The notes under the pieces were generated by a model, which saw nothing but the letters and a program-made list of their open reading frames with translations, made no database searches and was not told the origin of the DNA. A program made the position numbers and the translations under genes. Shown piece after piece: positions 1-7,353 of a stretch of DNA of 64,000 nucleotides (position 1 is its first letter; every line of letters begins with the position of its first letter). The DNA comes from Rhizobiales bacterium YIM 77505 (GTDB taxonomy: Bacteria > Pseudomonadota > Alphaproteobacteria > Rhizobiales > Beijerinckiaceae), in assembly GCA_000745135.1 (NCBI GenBank), contig JQNH01000001.1, positions 1,178,001 through 1,242,000 on the forward strand, written 5' to 3'.

Positions 1-515
1 TCTACGGCAAGCAGGAATGGTTGGCGAAGATGCCGCCCTATCAGGGCGGCGGTGAGATGATCAACGAGGTGCGCTGCGAGGGCATCACCTATAACGAGCC
101 GCCGCACCGGTTCGAGGCTGGGACGCCCCCGATCGTCGAGGCGATCGGCTTGGGGGCAGCGGTGCGCTTCATGATGGCGCTTGGCCGCGAGCGCATTCAG
201 GCTCATGAGGCCGCGCTGTCGGCCTACGCCCACGAGCGGCTCGGGGCGATGAATTCCCTGCGCATCATTGGCCGCGCCAAGGAGAAGGGGGCGATCCTCT
301 CGTTCGAGATGAGGGGGGCGCATGCCCATGACGTGGCCACGGTCATCGACCGCCAGGGCGTCGCCGTGCGGGCCGGCACCCATTGCGCCATGCCGCTGCT
401 CGACCGCTTTGGTACGACCTCTACCTGCCGCGCGTCCTTCGGCCTCTACAACACGGTGGCCGAAGTGGATAAGCTGGCCGAGGCGCTGCAGAAGGCCGAA
501 ACGCTGTTTGCGTGA
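1..515 (+). CDS. sufS: Cysteine desulfurase SufS, C-terminal part (5' end outside window)
   Basis: PLP-dependent enzyme that takes sulfur from L-cysteine as a persulfide and passes it to the SUF Fe-S cluster scaffold in the cytoplasm. The reading frame is open from base 3 and the start lies upstream, so about 170 C-terminal residues are visible. The segment MPPYQGGGEMI is typical of the SufS/CsdA group. The catalytic loop reads RAGTHCAMPLL, with the persulfide cysteine codon at 384-386. sufT follows after 111 bp and sufA lies about 2.5 kb downstream, consistent with a suf operon running into the window from the left. Family assignment is secure; only the N-terminal PLP-lysine half is unseen. 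Confidence 0.95.
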   Translation, partial: YGKQEWLAKMPPYQGGGEMINEVRCEGITYNEPPHRFEAGTPPIVEAIGLGAAVRFMMALGRERIQAHEAALSAYAHERLGAMNSLRIIGRAKEKGAILSFEMRGAHAHDVATVIDRQGVAVRAGTHCAMPLLDRFGTTSTCRASFGLYNTVAEVDKLAEALQKAETLFA

Positions 516-626
516 GGACAACGTCACCCGATGGCTGCGGAGGCAGCCTCTGGAGCTGCCTGAGGCGACCATTGCGATCGTTGCTCGCCTTGCTTGGTGG
601 AATGACGTGGAAATTGGAAGGGAACG

Positions 627-1013
627 ATGACCGAAGCGAGTCCACCTGAAGGTTCGGCGCCGAACTCGCCCGAGGTTGGGCTCGGGTCCGGCATTCCTCC
701 GGAAGAGCTCGACCGGCTGACGGATGATATCATTGCCGCCCTCAAGACCGTCTACGATCCCGAGATCCCCGCCGACATCTACGAACTCGGCCTCATCTAT
801 CGGGTCGACATCGACGACGAGCGCAACGTGACCATCGACATGACGCTGACCGCTCCCGGCTGCCCGGTGGCCGGCGAGATGCCAGGTTGGGTCGAGAACG
901 CGGTTGCCAGTGTTCAGGGTGTGAAGGATGTGAAGGTCAACATGGTCTTCGATCCGCCCTGGGATCAGAGCCGCATGTCTGACGAGGCCCGGGTGGCCCT
1001 TGATATGTGGTGA
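627..1013 (+). CDS. sufT: SufT-type Fe-S assembly protein (DUF59/MIP18 family)
   Basis: A 128-residue protein of the DUF59/MIP18 family, whose SUF-linked members (SufT) act as accessory factors in Fe-S cluster maturation. The family motif DPEIP is at residues 44-48, followed by YELGLIY. The conserved cysteine of the TAPGCP motif is at residue 79, and the usual DPPWDQSRMS end is present. The first ~35 residues are a Pro/Ser-rich, poorly conserved extension. The ATG at 627 is preceded by AAGGGAACG. It sits directly after sufS, and its last 7 bases overlap the next gene (amn). A PaaD-like ring-hydroxylation role is excluded by the suf context. Confidence 0.92.
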   Translation: MTEASPPEGSAPNSPEVGLGSGIPPEELDRLTDDIIAALKTVYDPEIPADIYELGLIYRVDIDDERNVTIDMTLTAPGCPVAGEMPGWVENAVASVQGVKDVKVNMVFDPPWDQSRMSDEARVALDMW

Positions 1014-2467
1014 CCGGGAACTTGCTCACGCCCGAACAGGCCGTCGACCGGTTGGAGGCTCTTCATAGCGAGGCCTCAGGGGCTCTGCGCGCGGCACTGG
1101 AGCGCTTCATCGCGGATCGCACGCCGCCAAGCTTGGAAGAGCGCGCTCGTTTCCGCTATCCGGAGCTGCGCCTCATCTACGAGCCGACGGGCCCCAACCC
1201 GTCGATCAAAAGGGCCTATGCCAAATTCCAAGGCCCTGGTGTCTATGCTACTACCGTTACCCAGCCCGGATTCTTCCGCCGCTATCTCCTCGAGCAGCTC
1301 CATCCCCTCGTGAAGGATTATGGGGCGCGCATCGAGGTCTCGGTCAGCACACAGGAAATTCCTTATCCTTACGTTTTTGAACGGGGGGACGAGCTCGCCC
1401 GGGGACCTCTCTCGGCAGCCGAGCTCGCCTATCACTTCCCAAGCCCTATCCTTTCAACGGTGGGCGACGAAGTCGCGGATGGGGTGTGGGTGGCCGCCGA
1501 AGGCGAACCCTTCCCGCTGGCGCTGTTCGATGCCGTGAGGGTCGACTATTCGCTGCGCCGCCTCGTCCACTACACCGGAAACGACTGGCGCTGCATCCAG
1601 CCTTGGATCCTCCTCACCAACTACCACCGCTATGTCGACCAGTTCATCCGCTGGGCGCTTGCGGAGATCGCGTCGGGCGGCCCCTACTGCCGTCTTGTGC
1701 TGCCGGGGGGCGTCACGGTGGAGCGCGGGATGACCTCGGACGAGGCATCCCACCGCGCGGCCGAGACGCCCTGGCACCGCTACCAGATGCCCGCCTACAG
1801 CCTGTTGCGGGAGGACGGACAGGGCGGGGTGACGCTCGTCAACATCGGAGTAGGCCCCTCCAATGCCAAGACCATCACCGACCACCTGGCGGTGCTCCGA
1901 CCCCATTGCTGGCTCATGGTGGGCCATTGTGGGGGCCTGCGGCAGTCGCAAACCATCGGCGATTACGTCCTTGCCCATGGCTATTTGCGCCGTGATCGTA
2001 TCCTTGATGGCCTCGTCCCGCCGGATGTGCCGGTCCCGGCGCTCGCCGAGATCCAGGTGGCGCTGCAGGAAGCGGCGGCCCAGGTGACAAAGGAGCGGGG
2101 AGAGGCCCTGAAGCGCCGCCTGCGCACCGGAACCGTCGTCACCTACGACGATCGCAACTGGGAGCTCCGTTGGAGCCAGGAGCGGCGACGCATCAATCTC
2201 TCCCGTGCGATCGCCGTGGACATGGAGAGCGGCACCATCGCCGCACAAGGCTATCGCCTGCGCGTGCCCTACGGCACCCTTCTGTGCGTGTCCGACAAGC
2301 CGCTGCACGGTGAAATCAAGCTCCCCGGCGCTGCCAATGCCTTCTATGAGCGGGCGGTGGGGGAGCACCTCATGATCGGCCTTGCGGCGATTGACATCCT
2401 CCGCGACCAGCTCACTTCGCTGCATTCGCGAAAGCTCAGAAGCTTCGACGAGCCGCCTTTCCGGTGA
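1007..2467 (+). CDS. amn: AMP nucleosidase
   Basis: Cytoplasmic enzyme that hydrolyses AMP to adenine and ribose 5-phosphate. The 486 residues match the usual Amn length. The N-terminal Amn-specific domain (about residues 1-180, including RFRYPELRL and YAKFQGPGVYATTVTQP) is followed by a purine-nucleoside-phosphorylase-like catalytic domain (residues ~275-470, with NIGVGPSNAKT, VGHCGGLR, VDMESGTIAAQGYR and LCVSDKPLHGE). The start is GTG at 1007 or the adjacent GTG at 1010; both overlap the end of sufT, so translation is probably coupled. Finding amn inside a suf operon is unexpected; a link through adenine-nucleotide homeostasis is possible but unproven. Confidence 0.95.
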   Translation: MVTGNLLTPEQAVDRLEALHSEASGALRAALERFIADRTPPSLEERARFRYPELRLIYEPTGPNPSIKRAYAKFQGPGVYATTVTQPGFFRRYLLEQLHPLVKDYGARIEVSVSTQEIPYPYVFERGDELARGPLSAAELAYHFPSPILSTVGDEVADGVWVAAEGEPFPLALFDAVRVDYSLRRLVHYTGNDWRCIQPWILLTNYHRYVDQFIRWALAEIASGGPYCRLVLPGGVTVERGMTSDEASHRAAETPWHRYQMPAYSLLREDGQGGVTLVNIGVGPSNAKTITDHLAVLRPHCWLMVGHCGGLRQSQTIGDYVLAHGYLRRDRILDGLVPPDVPVPALAEIQVALQEAAAQVTKERGEALKRRLRTGTVVTYDDRNWELRWSQERRRINLSRAIAVDMESGTIAAQGYRLRVPYGTLLCVSDKPLHGEIKLPGAANAFYERAVGEHLMIGLAAIDILRDQLTSLHSRKLRSFDEPPFR

Positions 2468-2471
2468 GGCG

Positions 2472-2900
2472 ATGGCTGATCGACCCCCTCCTAAGCTGAA
2501 CGGCGTGCTCGAGACGGCGCTTTACGTGGACGATCTCGCGCGGGCAGCGCGCTTCTACGAGAAGGTGCTCGGGCTGACCGTCCTGGCTCAGGACGCCCGC
2601 TTCCGCGCCTACGACGCTGGGCCGGGGAGCGTGCTCCTCGTCTTCCAGCGCGGAGCAACGCTCGACACGGTCACCCTGCCGGGCGGTACAATCCCGCCTC
2701 ATGACGGCCACGGGCCGCTGCATGTCGCCTTCGCCGTCCCTGGGGACGAACTGGGGGCCTGGGAGGCAAGGCTCGCCGAGAACGGCGTTGCCATCGAAGG
2801 GCGCACGCGCTGGCCGCGTGGCGGAGAGAGTATCTATTTCCGCGACCCTGACGGGCATCTCCTGGAGTTTGCGACCCCAGGTCTATGGGCGACCTATTAG
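2472..2900 (+). CDS. Glyoxalase/bleomycin-resistance (VOC) family protein
   Basis: A 142-residue single-domain protein of the vicinal oxygen chelate superfamily. It opens with a typical VOC strand (LETALYVDDLARAARFYEKVLG) and ends with the metal-site segment YFRDPDGHLLEFATPG. The conserved His near the middle (HVAFAVPGDEL) and the Glu of LLEF are candidate metal ligands. The ATG at 2472 lies 4 bp after the amn stop, so it is probably co-transcribed with amn. VOC proteins include glyoxalases, dioxygenases and antibiotic-binding proteins, and the sequence alone does not show which substrate this one acts on. Confidence 0.88.
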   Translation: MADRPPPKLNGVLETALYVDDLARAARFYEKVLGLTVLAQDARFRAYDAGPGSVLLVFQRGATLDTVTLPGGTIPPHDGHGPLHVAFAVPGDELGAWEARLAENGVAIEGRTRWPRGGESIYFRDPDGHLLEFATPGLWATY

Positions 2901-3024
2901 CTGCGAGGCTGGGACGGCAAGCGACGCCCTCGACGAAGGGCGTGAGAATCCTTACATGTCTGCCGATATTCTTGGCCGAACCCTCGATCTGCCCGGGCCT
3001 TGAACCCGGTCGCGGGAGAGACGC

Positions 3025-3405
3025 ATGCCCCTGCCGAGCCTGAAGGTCGTCACCCTGACGGATGCGGCCGCAAACCGTATCAAGGAGATCATCGCCAAGG
3101 CCGACCGGCCGATCGCCGGTGTGCGCGTCGGCGTGAAGAACGCCGGCTGTGCCGGCATGTCCTATACCATGGAATACGCCGAGGCTCCGAAGCCTGGTGA
3201 GGATGTCGTCGAGGACAAGGGCGTGAAAGTCTTCATCGACCCGAAGGCCGTGCTCTTCCTCCTCGGCAGCGAAATGGACTTCCAGACCACGAAGCTCTCA
3301 TCGCAGTTCGTGTTCAACAACCCGAACCAGACCGGTGCTTGTGGCTGCGGCGAATCGGTCGCCATCACGCCTGCAAAGCCTGAACGGCTCCAAGCCGCGG
3401 AATAG
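3025..3405 (+). CDS. sufA: Fe-S cluster assembly A-type carrier SufA
   Basis: A-type carrier (HesB/IscA/SufA family) that holds and delivers Fe-S clusters to apoproteins. The 126-residue protein has all three conserved cluster cysteines: Cys42 in KNAGCAGMSY, and Cys106 and Cys108 in the GACGCGES tail. The ATG at 3025 is preceded by GGGAGAGACGC, a good ribosome site. It closes the suf block, separated from VOC by 124 bp that contain no gene. The extended N-terminus and the tail after Cys108 are typical of alphaproteobacterial SufA proteins. Confidence 0.95.
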   Translation: MPLPSLKVVTLTDAAANRIKEIIAKADRPIAGVRVGVKNAGCAGMSYTMEYAEAPKPGEDVVEDKGVKVFIDPKAVLFLLGSEMDFQTTKLSSQFVFNNPNQTGACGCGESVAITPAKPERLQAAE

Positions 3406-3467
3406 CCGCGACTTCCGCGCTACGGCCGGCCCGGGAGATCGGCATTGCGCCTGCTCCCCGAGAGCGG

Positions 3468-4055
3468 TCACGGTGCCGAAAGACTCGTCGCGATCCGATA
3501 GGCGAGGGCGGTCCGTCCCGAAGGGCGATAGACCGTGTTGATCGCCGCCCGGTCCATGAGTTCCGCTGCCTGCGGCATGCCCATCTCGGCGTAAAAGGCG
3601 CGGACCTGCGCTGTGCCATCATACGCAAGGACGCTGGGGTTGCGGGCATCGCCGCGGCGCCGTGCCGGGTGGAAGCCAAGCCCGGTCATGCTTGAATGTC
3701 CCTCATGAACGCGCTCGCCATGGACGTAGTGGCGCCGCACGCCTCCCGCGAACACGAAGGTGCAGGCGCTGTCGCAGACGGTTCTGTCTGCGAGGACCGC
3801 CGTGGCAAGACCCGCCCGGCGCACCATGCGCCCGATGGCGATCGCCGATTGTACGACGCCGCCATGGCTGTGAAGGTAGAGGATCCGAAGGGGTCGCGTC
3901 CGTGGCTGCATGAGGAAGGCGGCGAACTTAGCCTCATCCTCCGCGTCGAAGCTCCCTGTAAGGTAAGCCGTGTCGCCGCGCTCCGTCATGGAGATGCTCC
4001 ACGCGGGCGTCGCGGCGAGGAAAGCAGCGGCGATCAATCCGATGAGGTGTAGCAA
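3468..4055 (-). CDS. Exported ClpP/crotonase-fold protein (COG3904-like), function unknown
   Basis: The conserved part looks like the predicted periplasmic ClpP-like family (COG3904). A hydrophobic signal-like segment (LLHLIGLIAAAFLAATPAWS) leads into a domain with LHSHGG, IGRMVRRAG and CDSACTFVFAGG; the Ser of CDSAC sits where ClpP-like proteins carry a nucleophile. The frame is open to 4295, but the upstream ~80 residues are low-complexity and overlap the divergent gene at 4283. I therefore prefer a TTG start at 4055, preceded by GGGGG, which places the signal peptide at the N-terminus (about 195 residues). The true start is uncertain. No substrate or partner can be inferred from neighbours. 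Confidence 0.7.
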   Translation of the reverse strand: MLHLIGLIAAAFLAATPAWSISMTERGDTAYLTGSFDAEDEAKFAAFLMQPRTRPLRILYLHSHGGVVQSAIAIGRMVRRAGLATAVLADRTVCDSACTFVFAGGVRRHYVHGERVHEGHSSMTGLGFHPARRRGDARNPSVLAYDGTAQVRAFYAEMGMPQAAELMDRAAINTVYRPSGRTALAYRIATSLSAP

Positions 4056-4282
4056 AGAGAAAACCCCCGAGCTTTTGGCAATGTTCTTCTGAGGAAAGAA
4101 GAAATACGAATCGATTGTCGTCGAAGGATGAGTGCTCTGGACCCGCTCCGTCAACGGAAGAAAGCTGAACCCCAAAGATCGGCGGAGTTGCGGCGAAGCC
4201 GCGGCCGGAGCATTGGTGCCGGCTTGACCTGCTGCCGTCCATTCTGAAGGTGGCGTGCAGGATGAATCGGGTGGGGCGGAGC

Positions 4283-4585
4283 ATGAAGCGGGCAATTCTC
4301 ATCATGGCAGTCATGCTTGCGTCTGGCGGGGTGGCTGAGGCGCAGCCGGCGAATTCGGGGCCGGGCGGCTTGTCGGACAGCGAGATGCGCGAACTCCTGG
4401 ATGCCGTGAAAGCGACCAGCCGCGCGGTGCGGGAAAATGTGGAATATAACCGCGTCGTACCGGATATCCTGACGCAGATCCTCGCCAAGCTCGACAAGCT
4501 TGAGAACAAGCTCGACAAGATCGAAAACAAGCTCGACAAGATCGATGACACGATCAAGCGGGAGGCGCGCCGCAACGGACGCTGA
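4283..4585 (+). CDS. Small exported coiled-coil protein, function unknown
   Basis: A 100-residue protein that I do not recognise as a named family. It starts with a signal peptide (MKRAILIMAVMLASGGVAEAQ, cleavage probably after AEA). A helical region follows that ends in exact heptads, KLDKLEN, KLDKIEN and KLDKIDD, before a basic tail RREARRNGR-like. Leu and Ile at a/d spacing predict a short coiled coil, so it may oligomerise in the periplasm. The ATG at 4283 is preferred over the upstream in-frame ATG at 4250 because GGGGCGGA precedes it and it places the signal peptide at the N-terminus. It is transcribed divergently from the ClpP-like gene. Confidence 0.65.
   Translation: MKRAILIMAVMLASGGVAEAQPANSGPGGLSDSEMRELLDAVKATSRAVRENVEYNRVVPDILTQILAKLDKLENKLDKIENKLDKIDDTIKREARRNGR
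4487..4549 (+). repeat. Three tandem 21-bp repeats coding for heptads
   Basis: Three consecutive 21-bp units at 4487-4507, 4508-4528 and 4529-4549, each beginning AAGCTCGACAAG, encode the heptads KLDKLEN, KLDKIEN and KLDKIDD. The units differ at only a few positions. Because the unit length is seven codons, copy-number change would lengthen or shorten the coiled coil without breaking the frame. Confidence 0.85.
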
Positions 4586-4790
4586 GGCGGCGCAACCTTC
4601 CCGCGCGTTGACGAGAGCCTCGGCATCCCCTTAATCGAGGCATGCCCTGGGCTGGACCGGCCCGAGAGCATGACCCTGGAACGAGGCTGTGGTCGCACCG
4701 CCTCCGTCGTGCTCTGACATCTTGGAACAGATCGCCCTTCAGGGTTCCGGATCAAGCCGATCGGAAGCCATTGGGGTTCAGGAGGAGCCT

Positions 4791-6077
4791 ATGACGGATC
4801 GTACGCCCGGCTTTCACACCCTCGCCATTCACGCCGGGGCGGCCCCGGACGCCGCCACCGGCGCCCGGGCGACGCCGATTTACCAGACAACCTCCTTCGT
4901 CTTCGACGATGTCGACCACGCCGCCTCGCTTTTCGGGCTGCAGGCCTTTGGCAACATCTACACCCGCATCGGCAATCCGACCTGCGCGGTGCTCGAGGAA
5001 CGGGTGGCGGCGCTCGAAGGGGGCACCGCGGCCCTCGCCGTCGCGTCGGGCCACGCGGCCGAGTTCCTGACCATGCACGCCCTCATGCAGCCAGGGGACG
5101 AATTCATCGCCGCAAGAAAGCTTTACGGCGGTTCTATCAACCAGTTCAACCATTCCTACAAGAACTTCGGATGGAACGTGGTCTGGGCCGAGACCGACGA
5201 TCCTTCCACCTTCGAGGCGGCGATCACGGAACGCACCAAGGCGATCTTCGTCGAGTCCATCGCCAATCCCGGCGGCGTGATCGTCGACCTCGAGGCCATC
5301 GGGGCGATCGCCAAGAAGCACAAGATCCCGTTCATCGTCGACAACACGATGGCCACCCCTTACCTCATCCGGCCCTTCGAGTACGGCGCCGACATCATCG
5401 TGCATTCGGCCACCAAGTTCCTCGGGGGACACGGAAATTCCATCGGCGGCGTGATCGTCGACGGCGGCTCCTTCAACTGGATGGGCGATGATCGCTACCC
5501 GATGCTGTCGAAGCCGCGGCCCGAATATGGGGGCATGGTGCTCGCCGAAACCTTCGGCAATTTCGCCTTCGCCATCGCGACCCGGGTGCTCGGCCTGCGC
5601 GATATGGGGCCGGCGCTGTCGCCTTTCAACGCGTTTCTCATCTTGCAGGGGATCGAGACGCTGCCGTTGCGCATGCAGCGCCATTCGGACAATGCGCTCA
5701 AGGTGGCGGAGCACTTGGCCGGCCATAAGGCCGTGAGCTGGGTGAGCTATCCCGGCTTGCGCACCGACCGCTACCACAACCTCGCCAAGCGCTATTGTCC
5801 GAAGGGAGCGGGAGCGGTCTTCACCTTCGGGCTGCATGGCGGCTATGACGCCGGCGTGCGGCTTGTCTCGAACCTTAAGCTCTTCTCGCATCTGGCGAAT
5901 ATCGGCGACACGCGTTCGCTCGTCATCCATCCGGCCTCGACCACTCATCGGCAGCTCACGGACGAACAGCGCCGCATCGCCGGGGCGGGCCCGGAGGTGG
6001 TCCGCCTTTCGATCGGGCTGGAGGACCCGGAAGACCTGATCGCCGACCTCGATCAGGCCCTCGAGGCGGCCGCTTGA
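4791..6077 (+). CDS. metY: O-acetylhomoserine sulfhydrylase (aminocarboxypropyltransferase)
   Basis: PLP enzyme of the Cys/Met metabolism family that makes homocysteine from O-acetylhomoserine and sulfide. The 428 residues match MetY. Visible landmarks are HAGAAPDAATGARATPIYQT near the start, YTRIGNPT, and SATKFLGGHGNSIGG with the Schiff-base lysine. HPASTTHRQL and GAGPEVVRLSIGLEDPEDLI near the C-terminus are also family-typical. The start ATG at 4791 has a strong GGAGGAG at 4781-4787. I looked for a SAM-II riboswitch upstream and found none. It works with hom further along the window in methionine synthesis. Confidence 0.95.
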   Translation: MTDRTPGFHTLAIHAGAAPDAATGARATPIYQTTSFVFDDVDHAASLFGLQAFGNIYTRIGNPTCAVLEERVAALEGGTAALAVASGHAAEFLTMHALMQPGDEFIAARKLYGGSINQFNHSYKNFGWNVVWAETDDPSTFEAAITERTKAIFVESIANPGGVIVDLEAIGAIAKKHKIPFIVDNTMATPYLIRPFEYGADIIVHSATKFLGGHGNSIGGVIVDGGSFNWMGDDRYPMLSKPRPEYGGMVLAETFGNFAFAIATRVLGLRDMGPALSPFNAFLILQGIETLPLRMQRHSDNALKVAEHLAGHKAVSWVSYPGLRTDRYHNLAKRYCPKGAGAVFTFGLHGGYDAGVRLVSNLKLFSHLANIGDTRSLVIHPASTTHRQLTDEQRRIAGAGPEVVRLSIGLEDPEDLIADLDQALEAAA

Positions 6078-6113
6078 GCAGGCCAAGCCGTTCAGAAATA
6101 TTTCAAAAGAGAC

Positions 6114-6156
6114 GGAAACGCGCCAGGAAATGGCGGGCCCGCCATTTCCCGTTTCC
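6114..6156. terminator. Long palindrome behind metY, possible bidirectional terminator
   Basis: GGAAATGGCGGG (6126-6137) is followed directly by its exact reverse complement (6138-6149), giving a perfect 24-bp palindrome. It is framed by a second inverted pair, GGAAACG (6114-6120) and CGTTTCC (6150-6156). It lies 36 bp after the metY stop. There is no run of T on either side, so a simple intrinsic terminator is not certain; a protein-binding or cruciform-forming site is the alternative. Confidence 0.5.
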
Positions 6157-6201
6157 AATGCCTCCTCTTTGACCGTTGGAGCGGGCGCGGGTCCGGCGAC
6201 G

Positions 6202-6279
6202 CTACCGGGCGAGGACCCAGGCCATGGCGAGAAGCGGGGCCACCGCGCCGAGGAACAGGCAGACGACATTCGCCACCAT
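6202..6279 (-). CDS. Possible 25-residue membrane peptide
   Basis: A 26-codon minus-strand frame encodes MVANVVCLFLGAVAPLLAMA followed by WVLAR and a TAG stop. The peptide is almost entirely hydrophobic with a positive C-terminal end, as in single-span small membrane proteins. CCGGAG lies 8-9 bases upstream of the ATG. It sits alone in the 367-bp gap between metY and the LssY-C gene, which otherwise contains only the palindrome. There is no homology evidence, so this is a candidate only. Confidence 0.35.
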   Translation of the reverse strand: MVANVVCLFLGAVAPLLAMAWVLAR

Positions 6280-6444
6280 GGCGGAATCTCCGGGCTCGAC
6301 CCTCTCCCAGGATCCTCATACCGCCTTGTCGTTTCCGCTTGATGACGTCCGTGTTGCGGGAGCGCAACATGGACGATTTGCGCGACGGCGCTGATCGGCG
6401 CATCCTGGCCAGGAACCGGCGCTGCCGGGCCCCGGGCCGAGCCG

Positions 6445-7251
6445 ATGAGGTTGTGGCGCAAGTCTCGCCTCCATGGCGTCGTGCTGGCCATCGCCGCCGG
6501 CGCCGGGGGCTATGCGGCTCTTGCCTATCTTCTCCTGCCGGCCTTCTGGACAAGCTACGAGCGGGCGCGCAGGCCCCCGGGACAGCCGATGGTCACCCAT
6601 ACGGCGCAGGGCCTGCCGGGCGACCCTCTCAACATCGGCCTTGTCGGCACGCGAACGGAGGTCGTGCGCGCCATGGCTGCCGCCGGCTGGTCGGCGGCGG
6701 CTCCGATCACGCTCCGCTCGAGCCTTGAGATCATCGACAGCGTCCTCCTCGACCGCCCCGACCCCACCGCCCCGGTGAGCGCGCTCTACTATGACGGTCG
6801 GCCGGAGGACCTTGCCTTCGAGAAGGAGGCGGGCCGCAGCGCCGATCGGCGCCATCACCTCCGCCTGTGGGAGCAGAAAAAGCCCGGTGCCGATGGCCGT
6901 CCCCTGTGGCTCGGGGCCGCGACCTTCGATGCCGGGCTCGGCCTCAGCCGCTACACCGGCGCCGTCACCCATCGCATCGCGCCGGACGTCGACGCCGAAC
7001 GGGATCGGTTCGTGGCGGACCTCGTCGGTGCCGGCGTGGTCGAAGTCGTCGATCGTCTTCCGGGCATCGGGCCGGTGCGGCGCGGCCGCAACGGGGAGGG
7101 CGATCCCTACTTCACGGACGGCGATATCCGCATCTGCCGCTTGAGGCGCGTCGGCGAAGACCGATCCGAACCCGTCCACGGACGGGATTCCGGCATCCTG
7201 CAGCGGGCGAGGACGGCCCTCGCGCGGGCCGTTGCCCGCCTGTGGCCGTAG
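6445..7251 (+). CDS. LssY C-terminal domain protein, membrane anchored
   Basis: A 268-residue protein with one N-terminal membrane segment (residues ~11-32, GVVLAIAAGAGGYAALAYLL). The rest resembles the LssY C-terminal domain, found at the end of Legionella LssY and in stand-alone alphaproteobacterial proteins. Typical pieces are PGDPLNIGLVGTRTEVVRAM, AAGWSAAAPITLRSSLEI and THRIAPDVDAERDRFVADL. The molecular function of the domain is not established. Here it lacks the PAP2 phosphatase part of full LssY. The ATG at 6445 gives the membrane anchor at the N-terminus. The kinase gene follows after about 100 bp in the same direction. Confidence 0.75.
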   Translation: MRLWRKSRLHGVVLAIAAGAGGYAALAYLLLPAFWTSYERARRPPGQPMVTHTAQGLPGDPLNIGLVGTRTEVVRAMAAAGWSAAAPITLRSSLEIIDSVLLDRPDPTAPVSALYYDGRPEDLAFEKEAGRSADRRHHLRLWEQKKPGADGRPLWLGAATFDAGLGLSRYTGAVTHRIAPDVDAERDRFVADLVGAGVVEVVDRLPGIGPVRRGRNGEGDPYFTDGDIRICRLRRVGEDRSEPVHGRDSGILQRARTALARAVARLWP

Positions 7252-7353
7252 CGCGCCCCGCGGGACGGCGCCGCCGCCCATGCCTTGCGCGCCGAGCAGT
7301 GCCCGTGGCAGCTTCGGTGCCGCGGTCGCCGGGGCCGCGTTCTCGAGAGCGGC

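Noticed and set aside
4719-4750. EcfG-type promoter (GGAAC) upstream of metY
   Set aside because: GGAAC is present, but the downstream element is GTTCC at the wrong spacing, without CGTT.
4586-4790. SAM-II or SAM/SAH riboswitch upstream of metY
   Set aside because: The region has a weak GGAAC...GTTCC pairing but none of the conserved SAM-II loop sequence or pseudoknot parts, so it was not called.
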